40,294 bases of DNA from Candidatus Zhuqueibacterota bacterium (GCA_029261995.1 JAJDAF010000023.1:1-40294), one strand, 5' to 3'. Counted from the first letter of the stretch, positions 25,256-34,238 are shown. Made by a program: numbers and translations. Notes: generated by a model not told the origin, from the letters alone.

Positions 25256-25960
25256 CTACTTTCTACCAACCACAATCAGATGTTTGCTTGACCTTGAGTA
25301 GGGCTCCCCTTGATTGGACCCGTAGACGTTCTCGACCACCAAACCAGCAGCTTCAAACAGGTCATGCATTTCGTCTGCCGTGTAAAGCCGGATTGACATC
25401 TGGCTTTCATGCCGTGGACGGCGACAACTTGTGTCGAGATTCACAAGCAGGCGGTTGGTCGTCTTGTCCCATGCAGGCAAGTGGGAGGAGATGGGGGTTT
25501 CCGCGGCGCCGAGCCCTCGTAGCAGAACTTCGCGGTTGGCTTGCTCTACCAGAAGGCGCCCGCCGCTGCGGAGCGAACGCGCGTAGCGGTCAAGCAACTC
25601 AAGGTTCTTGACCTCGGAGAAATATCCAAAGCTACCCGACCAGTTGCAGGCGGCATCAAAGGTGTCGGCAAAATCCATCTCCTGCAAATCCATGCAGATG
25701 AAGTCGCCGGGGTTGCCCTGGCTGGCAAATTGTTCCCGGGCCAGCCGGATAAATGCTGGTTTAAAATCGATGCCGGTTACCAGACAACCGGCGCGCGCCA
25801 GATGTACAGCGATTCGCCCGGCACCGCAAGGAGCGTCCAGAACCCGCCCTCCGGGGCGCAACTTCAGGGCGTTGGCAATGAATGCGGCATCCTCAACGCC
25901 GTCATCCTCGGGTTCGAGCCAGAACTGCTCAGCGAGCCTTTTGTACCAATCTTCGTGCAA
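25256..25960 (-). CDS. Class I SAM-dependent methyltransferase
   Basis: A 234-aa protein starting at TTG 25960, 9 bases after the khpA stop; GAAG precedes it. The Rossmann methyltransferase motif I is clear (V-L-D-A-P-C-G-A-G-R-I-A, about 40-51), followed by V-T-G-I-D-F and F-D-A-A-C-N-W-S-G-S-F-G-Y-F. The acceptor cannot be told from sequence. It is probably co-transcribed with khpA. Confidence 0.87.
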   Translation of the reverse strand: MHEDWYKRLAEQFWLEPEDDGVEDAAFIANALKLRPGGRVLDAPCGAGRIAVHLARAGCLVTGIDFKPAFIRLAREQFASQGNPGDFICMDLQEMDFADTFDAACNWSGSFGYFSEVKNLELLDRYARSLRSGGRLLVEQANREVLLRGLGAAETPISSHLPAWDKTTNRLLVNLDTSCRRPRHESQMSIRLYTADEMHDLFEAAGLVVENVYGSNQGEPYSRSSKHLIVVGRK

Positions 25961-25969
25961 CGGCTGCTT

Positions 25970-26200
25970 CTATTCAAGAATCTCCACGACCACTCTCCTG
26001 CCGGCCTTTGCCGATGCCGCCGTCAGCAACACTCGCAGGGCCCGGGCGTTCTGGCCGTTTCGGCCTACTACTTTTCCCATGTCACCCTTGGCAACACGCA
26101 GTTCAAGAACCGTGGTTTGTTCGCCCTTGATCTCGTTTACCTCCACTTCATCTGGCTTATCCACCATGTGTTTCACTGTGTTAATCAAAAAATCCTTCAT
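25970..26200 (-). CDS. khpA: KH-domain RNA-binding protein KhpA
   Basis: A 76-aa single KH domain protein with the G-x-x-G loop G-R-N-G and the family pattern P-D-E-V-E-V-N-E, L-R-V-A-K-G-D-M-G-K-V-V-G and R-R-V-V-V-E-I. ATG 26200 is chosen because the in-frame TTG six bases earlier is less favourable; GGGAG lies about 8 bases upstream. KhpA binds RNA, often with KhpB, and affects cell division and translation. It usually sits between rpsP and rimM but here is next to a methyltransferase. Confidence 0.9.
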   Translation of the reverse strand: MKDFLINTVKHMVDKPDEVEVNEIKGEQTTVLELRVAKGDMGKVVGRNGQNARALRVLLTAASAKAGRRVVVEILE

Positions 26201-26284
26201 GATCAAAGCTCCCGTTTTCCTCGTTTCGAACTCTGCCCCAATATCTGCGATCTACATCAATAGTGCATAAAGAAAGCCGCCCTG

Positions 26285-27334
26285 TTAAGCCACATCTGAT
26301 GATACAAGTTGCTTACGAAATCCATTAAAATAGCTCCTGAGTGCGCGATTGCTGCAGCAGAAAACGGTCGTCCGTCGGATGATCCTGGCGACTGATGCAC
26401 GCGAGATCCTGACTTTCTCACCGTTGAGCAAGCGCGGATTGTCTTTCGTTTCGACCAAAGTGCAGATAGCGAGAAACAGCGGCCACAGGCATGACAGGCG
26501 AATCCGGAACGCACGACGGGGGAAGGAGAGCACCGATTCCATCGCCCTGTCGAGATGTTCCGCTGCCTTCGCGCTCAAAGAGCTGAGAAGTCTGAGCGTC
26601 TTCTCCTGGTCTTGCGCTGAGAAAGGATCTGACGGCGTGTTGTCGTCCGGCGCAAACATTTCTCTCGGGAAGTAGCACACACCGCGCTGAAAATCACTGT
26701 GGCAATCTTTGATGATGTTGACCATTTGCAGGCCGAGCCCAAGGTCCACCGCCGGGCCGGCAAGCTGCGTTTGGTCAAAGCGCCGGAAGTAGTTGGAATA
26801 TTCTGAAAACAGCCTGGTGGCCAGCAGGCCAACGGTGCCAGCAACATAGTAGCAGTATTTTTCGAGATCGCCGGTGGTCTCTAGAAAGAAAGCACTGCTG
26901 CCAGCGCTCTCTTTGCGGGCAAGCATTTCTTGCATACCGTCTGCCATCTCCGCGACACAGCTGGCAATTGCCTTCCGGGAAGCCGCAGAAAGAGACAGGT
27001 AGTTTTGAACCACCAAATCCATGTTGTGAATAAGGTCGTAGTAATTCGTCTCTTCATCTCGCGGCGCAATTGCGCCAAAAAATGCTTCCTTCCAGGTCCG
27101 CAATGAGGGTGCGGATAAGTCATCTTTCAAGAACATGTCTTTGAACGAAAGCAGGAGTTCCTCCTGGACACCGGGTTGCGTGAATTCTGAGTCCTCAACC
27201 GTGTCAAGAATTCTGCAAAGCAGATAACTGGTACCCACTGCATTGTTCAGCGTTCCTCGAAGGACAGCGATGTTGATGGCAAAAGTTCTGGAGACCTTGG
27301 CGAGCACAGATTTGCAGTACTCTTCGGGAGTCAT
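26285..27334 (-). CDS. Squalene/phytoene synthase family protein
   Basis: A 349-aa all-helical isoprenoid synthase. The first Asp-rich motif D-T-V-E-D (44-48) follows L-C-R-I-L, and the second region reads N-I-I-K-D-C-H-S-D, with R-G-V-C-Y-F-P-R-E after it. This order and the C-terminal L-F-L-A-I-C-T-L block are closer to squalene synthase than to bacterial phytoene synthases. The enzyme condenses two farnesyl (or geranylgeranyl) diphosphates head to head. No hopanoid or carotenoid neighbour is present, so the product is not certain. A C-terminal membrane anchor is not obvious. Confidence 0.87.
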   Translation of the reverse strand: MTPEEYCKSVLAKVSRTFAINIAVLRGTLNNAVGTSYLLCRILDTVEDSEFTQPGVQEELLLSFKDMFLKDDLSAPSLRTWKEAFFGAIAPRDEETNYYDLIHNMDLVVQNYLSLSAASRKAIASCVAEMADGMQEMLARKESAGSSAFFLETTGDLEKYCYYVAGTVGLLATRLFSEYSNYFRRFDQTQLAGPAVDLGLGLQMVNIIKDCHSDFQRGVCYFPREMFAPDDNTPSDPFSAQDQEKTLRLLSSLSAKAAEHLDRAMESVLSFPRRAFRIRLSCLWPLFLAICTLVETKDNPRLLNGEKVRISRASVARIIRRTTVFCCSNRALRSYFNGFRKQLVSSDVA

Positions 27335-27499
27335 TTGTTTTCCGTTCCGGGTGTCGTGAAGATTATGTGGCCAAGAATGGGCTCGACAGTTGCAAGGTGC
27401 TATTTCCTGAGCAAAAAAGCAACGGAATTCATAGGAGGAGTGGCCCTTCCGGCTTCCCCTTCAACAGTGCAAAATCATCAGAGCCACCAGCCGGCAGGC

Positions 27500-29389
27500 T
27501 CAACGTTTCTGTGACTTGGGCCTTGCGCCTTGAGCCCGGCCCAGCAGCTTTGCCGCCAGGCCCGGTTTATCAAGCCGCTCCAGCGTCCGCCGAATCCAAT
27601 CACGATTCTCCCTTTTGTACCAGAAAAAAAATCGGCTTTGACTTTGTTTTTCCTGTGCGGTGCGGGCAGTGTACATTGGTTTCAGCGTGTATGGATGGAA
27701 ACCGGAGTAATAAATGACCGTTGCGACGGTCATGGGTGTCGGCGTGAAATCTTGCACCTGCTCGAGTTTGAAACCCAAATCTTTGGTCTGGCACGCCAGG
27801 TCAGCCATATCCTCGACTTTTGAGCCAGGATGGCTGGAAATGAAATAGGGGATGAGCTGCTGCTTCAGGCCGGCTTTTTCACAGAGTCTGTCAAACCTCT
27901 TCTTGAATTCATGGAAATATTGAAACGACGGTTTGCGCATGACCTTCAAGACCTCATCCGAGGTGTGCTCCGGTGCGATTTTCAGGCGCCCGGAGACATG
28001 ATGCCTGACCAGCTGTTCCGTGTATTCTTCGTAGTGATTTGCTTTCTCATCTGCCTCATCTTTGGCGATCAGAAGGTCATAGCGAATGCCGCTCGACACG
28101 AACGCCTTTTTGACTTTTGGATGCGCCGCTGCACTTTTGTAAATGTCAACCATGGGCAGGTGGTTGGTGTCCAGGTTGTGGCAAGTCGTGGGGTGAATGC
28201 AGGACGGACTGACGCAGTCGTCGCAAATCGCCTGCACCTTGCCTTTCATTTTGTACATGTTGGCGGAAGGCCCGCCCAAGTCGCTGATATAGCCTTTGAA
28301 ATCCGGCATCCCGGTGATCTGGTCCACCTCGTTCATAATCGAGGCCTTGGACCGGCTGGCGATCATTTTGCCCTGGTGCGCCGAAATAGTGCAGAAACTG
28401 CAGCCGCCAAAACACCCACGGTGCATGTTGACCGAAAACTTTATCATCTCAAAGGCCGGAATCGAACCACGCTTGCGGTATTTCGGATGCGGCAAACGGG
28501 TATAAGGCAAATCGAAAGAAGAGTCGATCTCGCTTTCCGTCATCGTTTGATAGGGCGGATTAACCACGAGCGTGTATTCTCCGACATCCTGAGTCAGACG
28601 GTTGGCGAATTGCTTGTTGGATTCCTGCTCAACGAATTTAAAATTGCGGGCAAAGGTTTTCTTGCTCCGCAGACACGCCTCGTGCGAGGCCAGATCTCTC
28701 GTCTGCCAGCGCTTGTTTTTAGGCAGCGGGTCAGTCCTGGGTTGCAGAAAAGCAGTCTGCGGAATGGTCTTGAGGGAAGAGAATGGCACCCCGCGCGCCA
28801 GCAGCCGGAGAATCTCGCGCAGCGGCTGGTCGCCCATGCCGTAGACCAGCAAATCCGCGCCACTGTCTACCAGAATCGATGGCTTGAGACTGTCGGACCA
28901 ATAGTCGTAATGGCTGACGCGCCGCAATGAACCTTCGATTCCGCCGACGATGACCGGAACCTCAGGGTGGAGTTGCTTCAGAATTCGGGAGTAAGCAACG
29001 GCGGCATAGTCCGGACGGAAGCCGGACTTGCCACCGGGGGTATAAGCATCGGTGGAGCGCAGACGCCGGGCCGCGGTGTAGTGGTTGACCATGGGATCCA
29101 TGCAGCCGGAGGAGATGCCGAAAAAGAGTCTCGGCTTTCCCAGCTTTTTGAAATCGCGCAGATCGTCCTGCCAGTTCGGCTGCGGCACAATGGCCACGCG
29201 CAAACCCTCAGACTCGATAATCCGGCCAATCACCGCATGGCCAAACGCCGGGTGATCTACGTAGGCATCTCCTGAAATCAGGATGACATCGAGTTCATCC
29301 CAACCTCGGGCTTCGACCTCTTTGCGGGTGGTGGGCAGCCAACGGTCCGGTCCCGGAGTTAGCGGATGATGATTCGCAGTTTGACTCAT
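27500..29389 (-). CDS. ygiQ: YgiQ family radical SAM protein
   Basis: A 629-aa protein with the YgiQ (UPF0313) architecture: N-terminal B12-binding-like region (about 30-190), then the radical SAM cluster motif C-F-G-G-C-S-F-C (Cys326, 330, 333) preceded by N-M-H-R-G. A second Cys set (C-D-D-C-V-S-P-S-C) lies near 385-393. The C-terminal tail is basic (R-A-Q-G-A-R-P-K-S-Q-K-R). The family is widespread but its reaction is not established. The ATG overlaps the ywbE stop by four bases (ATGA), indicating translational coupling. Confidence 0.93.
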   Translation of the reverse strand: MSQTANHHPLTPGPDRWLPTTRKEVEARGWDELDVILISGDAYVDHPAFGHAVIGRIIESEGLRVAIVPQPNWQDDLRDFKKLGKPRLFFGISSGCMDPMVNHYTAARRLRSTDAYTPGGKSGFRPDYAAVAYSRILKQLHPEVPVIVGGIEGSLRRVSHYDYWSDSLKPSILVDSGADLLVYGMGDQPLREILRLLARGVPFSSLKTIPQTAFLQPRTDPLPKNKRWQTRDLASHEACLRSKKTFARNFKFVEQESNKQFANRLTQDVGEYTLVVNPPYQTMTESEIDSSFDLPYTRLPHPKYRKRGSIPAFEMIKFSVNMHRGCFGGCSFCTISAHQGKMIASRSKASIMNEVDQITGMPDFKGYISDLGGPSANMYKMKGKVQAICDDCVSPSCIHPTTCHNLDTNHLPMVDIYKSAAAHPKVKKAFVSSGIRYDLLIAKDEADEKANHYEEYTEQLVRHHVSGRLKIAPEHTSDEVLKVMRKPSFQYFHEFKKRFDRLCEKAGLKQQLIPYFISSHPGSKVEDMADLACQTKDLGFKLEQVQDFTPTPMTVATVIYYSGFHPYTLKPMYTARTAQEKQSQSRFFFWYKRENRDWIRRTLERLDKPGLAAKLLGRAQGARPKSQKR

Positions 29390-29580
29390 GCAATAACCTG
29401 CTTGACTCTGCCGACATCACCACTTTCCAAACGGACTTTTATACCGTGGGAGTGTCTTGGCGCTTTCGTCAGGATATCCTTGACAATTCCTTCCGTCAGT
29501 TTGCCGGAACGCTGGTCTTTTTTTAGAATGATAGAAACTCGTTGCCCGGACTTGATGTTTTCGCGCCTGGTTCCGCTCAC
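29386..29580 (-). CDS. ywbE: YwbE family protein (DUF2196)
   Basis: A 64-aa protein from GTG 29580. It follows the YwbE pattern: R-E-N-I-K-S-G-Q-R-V, I-L-K-K-D-Q-R-S-G-K-L-T-E-G-I-V-K-D-I-L-T, H-G-I-K-V-R-L-E-S-G. The GTG gives the normal family length (about 65), whereas the longer opening at TTG 29673 adds 31 non-family residues. AGAGAG precedes the GTG. It is a small beta-barrel-like protein of unknown function, coupled to ygiQ. Confidence 0.87.
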   Translation of the reverse strand: MSGTRRENIKSGQRVSIILKKDQRSGKLTEGIVKDILTKAPRHSHGIKVRLESGDVGRVKQVIA

Positions 29581-29669
29581 CCGTTTATCTCTCTGTGCAT
29601 TGCCCAAGATCAATAATAATTGGGAGAAATCCAAAGGATAAAGGAGTGCGGAACCTTTGACGAGTCCAT

Positions 29670-29726
29670 TCAAAGCTTCACTGCCAGCACTTTGCCAATG
29701 TTCGGCAGTTTCGTCAAGTCAGCCAT
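29670..29726 (-). pseudogene. Relic of a TfoX C-terminal (helix-hairpin-helix) domain gene
   Basis: Ten bases after the thiL stop, ATG 29726 (GAGTGAGAG upstream) opens an 18-codon frame: M-A-D-L-T-K-L-P-N-I-G-K-V-L-A-V-K-L, then TGA. L-T-K-L-P-N-I-G-K-V-L-A-x-K-L is the diagnostic beginning of TfoX C-terminal domains, normally followed by an x-x-G-I and about 60 more residues. Those are missing. The sequence also forms two nested inverted repeats (TTGACGA 29657-29663 with TCGTCAA 29711-29717; ACTGCC 29680-29685 with GGCAGT 29704-29709). It is either a gene remnant or a very short coding piece. Confidence 0.45.
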
Positions 29727-29735
29727 TCTGAACTC

Positions 29736-30749
29736 TCACTCGGATATGAAATGGTCAAATCCGCGCGCTGGCAAGTCGGAGATGCGGCCATCTTCATGCT
29801 GCATTTTGACGCCATGTGATTTGTGAGCGATCTCACCGATGCAAGTGGCGTCGAGAGCAAAGCGGGCATTTAATTCCTTTTGAATCTCTGGGATCTGCTG
29901 TTTTGGCGCCGTGAACAATAGTTCGAAATCCTCGCCGCCATGGAGGGCAAAGTCCAATTCGGGTTGCCCGACGAGCGACGCCGCTGCCCGGGTTGCGCTA
30001 TCGATGTGCAGATCCGCGGCGACCAGTCGTGCCCCGGTTGTGCTGCATTCGCAGATGTGGTGAATCTCGGAGGCCACTCCGTCGCTGACGTCAATCATCG
30101 CGTGGATATCAAATTGCCGGGAGAGAAACTGTGCTTCGGCCACCCGCGGTGTGGGCCGCAGGTGTCGCTGAACTACCGGCCCCAGATCGGCGGTGGGCAG
30201 GCTTGCCTGTGAGCGGAGTACGGCGAGTCCAGCACTTGCCGCGCCAGGACTACCAGTCACCATAATTGCATCTCCAGAGCGTGCTCCCGAGCGTAAACAT
30301 AGCGTGCTCCCGGGCCCCTCGCCTAGAATTGTCATACAAGCAAACAGGGAATCCGGCGACTTTGTGGTGTCGCCACCAATAATGACGGTTCGGTGCACGC
30401 TTGCCAATTCTTGCGCCCCGGCATAGAGTTCCTCAACCGATTCGACCTCGATGTGCTCGGGAATTGCAATGGCCAGGACCACGAATCTGGGAACAGCGGC
30501 CATTGCCGCCATATCACTCAGATTGGCTGCCATCAGACGCCAGCCAACATCCCGAAAGGAGAAATAACTCAGGTCGAAATGGATGCCTTCGACAAAGGTA
30601 TCGGTGGAGACAACGGTAGACAGACCTGGAGTCGGCTGAATGACTGCCGCGTCATCATCGATGCCGACAATGAGTCCTTCGGCGGTTTCGGCGACCTGCT
30701 GTTTCAGACGGGCGATCAAACCAAACTCGCCCACTTCCCTGAGCTTCAT
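29736..30749 (-). CDS. thiL: Thiamine-monophosphate kinase ThiL
   Basis: A 337-aa protein of the PurM/ThiL ATP-grasp-like kinase fold. Family motifs are present: E-F-G-L-I at the N-terminus, G-I-D-D-D-A-A-V (29-36), S-T-D-T-F-V-E-G-I-H-F near 48-58, and N-L-S-D-M-A-A-M. I-D-V-S-D-G, E-I-H-H-I and G-G-E-D-F-E-L-L-F also appear. ThiL phosphorylates thiamin monophosphate to thiamin pyrophosphate with ATP in the cytoplasm. The ATG starts 3 bases after the yjbQ stop, so the two form one transcription unit. Confidence 0.95.
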   Translation of the reverse strand: MKLREVGEFGLIARLKQQVAETAEGLIVGIDDDAAVIQPTPGLSTVVSTDTFVEGIHFDLSYFSFRDVGWRLMAANLSDMAAMAAVPRFVVLAIAIPEHIEVESVEELYAGAQELASVHRTVIIGGDTTKSPDSLFACMTILGEGPGSTLCLRSGARSGDAIMVTGSPGAASAGLAVLRSQASLPTADLGPVVQRHLRPTPRVAEAQFLSRQFDIHAMIDVSDGVASEIHHICECSTTGARLVAADLHIDSATRAAASLVGQPELDFALHGGEDFELLFTAPKQQIPEIQKELNARFALDATCIGEIAHKSHGVKMQHEDGRISDLPARGFDHFISE

Positions 30750-30752
30750 GTG

Positions 30753-31145
30753 TCAGCCGATGTTCACAAAGACGCGACGGCTGCGCGGGCCGTCGAACTC
30801 ACAGAAGAAAATCGCCTGCCAGGTGCCAAGCACCAGCCTGCCGTCTTGCACAAAAATGGTCGCGGATGAGCCCATCAAACTGGCTTTGATATGGGCCGCC
30901 GAGTTGCCCTCACCGTGCAGATAACCATCCTCGAAGGGGACGATCTTATTCAATTCCATGATCATGTCGCGCTGCACGTCGGGGTCGGCGCCCTCATTGA
31001 TGGTGACGCCAGCAGTGGTATGCGGCACATAAACATGGCAAACCCCGTCCTGAATGCCGCTGTCATCCACCAGCGTCTGGACCTGGTTGGACAGCCTGAC
31101 AAATTCGACCCGGGAATGAGTTGAAACATTGAATTCTTTTAACAT
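30753..31145 (-). CDS. yjbQ: YjbQ family protein (secondary thiamine-phosphate synthase)
   Basis: A 130-aa protein of the UPF0047/YjbQ family. Conserved blocks are V-Y-V-P-H-T-T-A-G-V-T-I-N-E, the Asp-rich D-P-D-V-Q-R-D and H-G-E-G-N-S-A-A-H-I-K-A-S-L-M-G, where His residues line the active site. Some members show weak thiamin phosphate synthase activity; the main role is not settled. Adjacency to thiL supports a thiamin link here. AGGAA precedes the ATG. No THI-box riboswitch was recognised upstream. Confidence 0.92.
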   Translation of the reverse strand: MLKEFNVSTHSRVEFVRLSNQVQTLVDDSGIQDGVCHVYVPHTTAGVTINEGADPDVQRDMIMELNKIVPFEDGYLHGEGNSAAHIKASLMGSSATIFVQDGRLVLGTWQAIFFCEFDGPRSRRVFVNIG

Positions 31146-31399
31146 AACAGCATTCCTAATCTCGTGAATCTGTCAGGAAAGATAACCGGCATGGTTGGGA
31201 ATGTCAATAAGAAAACCCGAAGTCGGTGAGTTGCTGCTCGTTCGCCGGGTGTCATCGTGTTCATCCAACGTCCCAACTCAGAAATGGGTGTGACCAAGCA
31301 TCTGATTTTCGCGTCTGACACGGCTTTCTCCTTGCTTCTTGTCGAGGCCATCTCCATATTGAGTTGTTCATGTTTGTGAACCCAACCGGAGGGACGCGA

Positions 31400-32950
31400 G
31401 TGAACAGGGCCAACCTAACGATTCTGCTGCTTTCAAGCAGCCTGCTTCTTCTAACCACAAACTGTTTCAACTTCAAGTCTGTGAAGCGTACGACCACCGC
31501 CCCCAGGGACTATCAGACGCTTGACCAGCGCTCGCCCTACCTCAAGGCGCACATGAAAAATTGCCGTGTCTTTGTGCTGTCCGGCTGGCTGATTGGGCAA
31601 GATGAGCAGACGGTTGCGGGACACGGCGCTTTGCTCGGCGTCAATCGCGATACGCTGCAGACCGGGGACTTCACGGTCAGCATCGACTCCGTCGCGATAT
31701 TTGAGACCAATGTGGTGCAAACCTCACCGGCTGTGGCTGCGCTTACGATTGTCACTGGCATCTCAGCAGCGATTACCGTTGCTTGTTTAAGCAACCCGAA
31801 GTCTTGTTTCGGCTCCTGCCCTACTTTCTACAATGCTGACGACACCTCCGGCGTTTTGCATGCAGAGGGCTATTCCTCCAGCATCGCTCCTGCGCTGGAG
31901 GCAACGGATCTAGATGCTCTGGCACGCCTGCGGCCCGAGGACTCGACTCTCCGTCTCGCCATGACCAACGAAGCTCTGGAAACCCACGTCGTGCGCCAGG
32001 TCGATTTGATTGTTGTTGAGCAAGGTTCCAAGTCCGGCCGCGTTTTTAAAGACACGATGGGTAACTTCTGGCAGGCGGAGAAGTTGCAGCCTCCAAGCAT
32101 GTCATTGGCAGCAGAAGGCGATGCCACCGCTCTCTTGGCCGAGATGGACGGTGAAGAGCGGTTTAGCCTGGCGGACTCCACTAACCTGGCTGCTCAGGAA
32201 ATCATCACGCTTGAGTTCGAAAGCCGGCAGACAGGCCAGGCAGGTGTGGTGATTGCCTGCCGCCAAACCTTGCTTTCGACTTACTTGCTCTACCAGACGC
32301 TTTCCTACATGGGCAACAAGGTCGCGGACTGGTTTGCTCTGCTCAACAAGCATCCCCGCGACCCGAAAGATACCAAACTCAGCAACATGCTCGGCAATAT
32401 TGAAATCCTGGCGGCGGACAGCGCAGGAACATGGCAGGTGGTGGGCTCGGTTGGTGAGCACGGCCCACTCGCCACGGACGTTTACGTCGTGCCGCTGCCG
32501 CCGGCGGTGCAGTCAAATCCAGCCCGTTTTCAACTCCGGATGAACAGAGGGAATTGGCGCATCGACTATGTTGCGCTTGCCTCGCTTTCCGGCACGATTG
32601 GCTCCAGGAGAGTCAAGCCTGCGCGTGTCATGCGCGCGGAGATTGCGGATGACCGTGCGCTCGAATTGCTGCTGGATGAGCGGTTCGTGCTGACGACTCT
32701 GCCCGGTGACAAATATATCCTGGAATACAACCTTCCTGAAGACGTACAATACCCGGAAGTATTCCTGGAAAGTCGCGGCTACTATCTGGAATGGATGCGC
32801 CAGGAATGGCTTGCGGAAGAGAGTCCCGGCCAAGTGGCGGGCATTTTGTTTTCAACAGAGTCCATGTTGCGCAAACTGGCGCCCGAGTACAAGAAAGTGG
32901 AGAGCAGAATGGAAGAGACATTTTGGAGAAGTCGCTTTGCCAAACCGTAG
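31400..32950 (+). CDS. Conserved-looking lipoprotein of unknown function
   Basis: A 516-aa protein from GTG 31400, with GGAGGG 6 bases upstream; the ATG opening at 31364 would bury the signal. A lipoprotein leader (L-L-L-L-T-T-N-C) anchors it. Residues about 120-145 contain an unusual C-L-S-N-P-K-S-C-F-G-S-C-P-T-F-Y stretch after a hydrophobic segment, which looks like a conserved motif, possibly a metal or disulfide site. The remainder is mixed alpha/beta with no recognised catalytic set. It overlaps the next lipoprotein gene by 14 bases, indicating one transcript. Function unknown. Confidence 0.7.
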   Translation: MNRANLTILLLSSSLLLLTTNCFNFKSVKRTTTAPRDYQTLDQRSPYLKAHMKNCRVFVLSGWLIGQDEQTVAGHGALLGVNRDTLQTGDFTVSIDSVAIFETNVVQTSPAVAALTIVTGISAAITVACLSNPKSCFGSCPTFYNADDTSGVLHAEGYSSSIAPALEATDLDALARLRPEDSTLRLAMTNEALETHVVRQVDLIVVEQGSKSGRVFKDTMGNFWQAEKLQPPSMSLAAEGDATALLAEMDGEERFSLADSTNLAAQEIITLEFESRQTGQAGVVIACRQTLLSTYLLYQTLSYMGNKVADWFALLNKHPRDPKDTKLSNMLGNIEILAADSAGTWQVVGSVGEHGPLATDVYVVPLPPAVQSNPARFQLRMNRGNWRIDYVALASLSGTIGSRRVKPARVMRAEIADDRALELLLDERFVLTTLPGDKYILEYNLPEDVQYPEVFLESRGYYLEWMRQEWLAEESPGQVAGILFSTESMLRKLAPEYKKVESRMEETFWRSRFAKP

Positions 32951-33518
32951 ACCCTACTTCCACGCGGTGCTATTTGCCACCGTTGTTTTTGCGCTCGGTT
33001 GCTCTGCAACTCATGCGCCGCGCGGCGTCCTGTCAAAGCCGGCGGAATTGCACACCGAAGCCTACGGCGGCTGGGTGCATCTCGAGCTGGACCATGAATT
33101 CAAGGAGCCCGTGCCGTTTGTCTTTGGCGGTGAGTTGATTGCAGTAAGCGAAGACAGTGTGTTCGTATTAGGAGAAGATAAGTTTCATGCACTACCGGTG
33201 GTAGTCATCAAAAAGGCACGGCTGGTGGTTTACGATTCGCAGGCGGGTTCTGCCGGAGGGCCGGCGATTGCCGGTGGCACGCTAGTCTCACTCTCGCACG
33301 GTTTTTGGTGGGTGCTAACAGCCCCGATTTTGTGGTGGAGTATTGGCGGGACTGCAGTCGGCGCACGCTTGCGCGAACCGATGCTCGATTACCCTAGACG
33401 GCCAATCGCGGATTTCCGCCAGTACGCGCGCTTTCCACAAGGTTTGCCGCCGGCGCTGAACCGGCAAACCTTGCAGCGCAAGCCGGTGCAGAGGCAACCT
33501 CCGCGCAAAAGATACTGA
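32937..33518 (+). CDS. Small lipoprotein of unknown function
   Basis: 193 aa from TTG 32937, with GGAG 8 bases upstream; no ATG gives a sensible signal sequence. The leader ends with lipobox F-A-L-G-C, so it is probably membrane-anchored. A central beta-rich part (G-G-W-V-H-L-E-L, F-V-F-G-G-E-L-I-A-V) is followed by a Gly-rich hydrophobic segment (G-G-P-A-I-A-G-G-T-L-V to W-S-I-G-G-T-A-V-G-A) like a glycine-zipper membrane helix pair, and a basic Pro-rich tail. It overlaps the preceding gene by 14 bases. Confidence 0.62.
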   Translation: MPNRRPYFHAVLFATVVFALGCSATHAPRGVLSKPAELHTEAYGGWVHLELDHEFKEPVPFVFGGELIAVSEDSVFVLGEDKFHALPVVVIKKARLVVYDSQAGSAGGPAIAGGTLVSLSHGFWWVLTAPILWWSIGGTAVGARLREPMLDYPRRPIADFRQYARFPQGLPPALNRQTLQRKPVQRQPPRKRY

Positions 33519-33698
33519 CAACAGAGCAGTCCGAGGTGGGCTGGCAAGCCAACTGCCGCACTGTTACCTCGCTTCGCACCACTGGTAAGTCACTTCACAG
33601 TTACTCAGCCAAACCGCGCCCTGCACGCATCAGTTGACCTTGGTACAGGACTTGCACCCTTGCCGAAAATCCGCTCGGAACCAACTTAAGGAGAACTC

Positions 33699-34238
33699 AT
33701 GTTTGCCAAACCTGGATTTGCCTGGTTCTTTTCATTGGCCCTGTTGCTGCTGAAAACCGGCTGTGATCCAACAATCACCAATGAAGATGCCGAACAATTC
33801 AACGTCTGGTCGGAGAACAACCGCCCGGACTTTTCTTCTGAAATCCGAATAACAGCAATTCGGGTTCGGGAAGATGAAGGCACGTTTCTCAGTCCGAACC
33901 TCGAGATTGAAGTGCACATGTACGAAGCCGGCACAGACGAGCACCTTGGCTGCTCAGGGGCGCTGCAAGGCCTGTTGCAGGTGGTGGACAGCGATGTACT
34001 TTACGAAGTTGATGCCTGGTTTACCAAGCCCGACTTCTCGTTTCTGTCATTTCAGGACATCGAGGACAAGTCCATCTATCTCTTGGTGAGCGAAAATGAC
34101 GATGTGCATTGCCCGTCCGCTTTCGATGGTTCTAGCGATGACGTCATTGGCGAGAGCGAGCCTTTCGCCGGCTCCGTTCTGGCCGCCACGCAATCCTTGG
34201 CGTTTGGTCAGGTCCAGGTTTTGGAGATTGGCCTATGA
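33699..34238 (+). CDS. Hypothetical lipoprotein
   Basis: A 179-aa protein. AAGGAG lies 7 bases before the ATG. The leader ends in L-L-K-T-G-C (lipobox). The mature part is acidic and beta-rich (I-T-A-I-R-V-R-E-D-E, L-E-I-E-V-H-M-Y-E-A-G) with a few Cys (H-L-G-C-S-G, H-C-P-S-A). No family recognised. Its stop overlaps the next start (ATGA), so translation is coupled to the beta-barrel gene; a partner role at the outer membrane is inferred. Confidence 0.7.
   Translation: MFAKPGFAWFFSLALLLLKTGCDPTITNEDAEQFNVWSENNRPDFSSEIRITAIRVREDEGTFLSPNLEIEVHMYEAGTDEHLGCSGALQGLLQVVDSDVLYEVDAWFTKPDFSFLSFQDIEDKSIYLLVSENDDVHCPSAFDGSSDDVIGESEPFAGSVLAATQSLAFGQVQVLEIGL

Noticed and set aside
27830-28930. 366-aa plus-strand open frame opposite ygiQ
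   Set aside because: The minus strand encodes the full YgiQ protein with its Cys motif; the antisense frame follows from GC-rich codon use.
29581-29673. Longer start for YwbE at TTG 29673
   Set aside because: The extra 31 residues do not fit the family; the GTG at 29580 gives the normal length.
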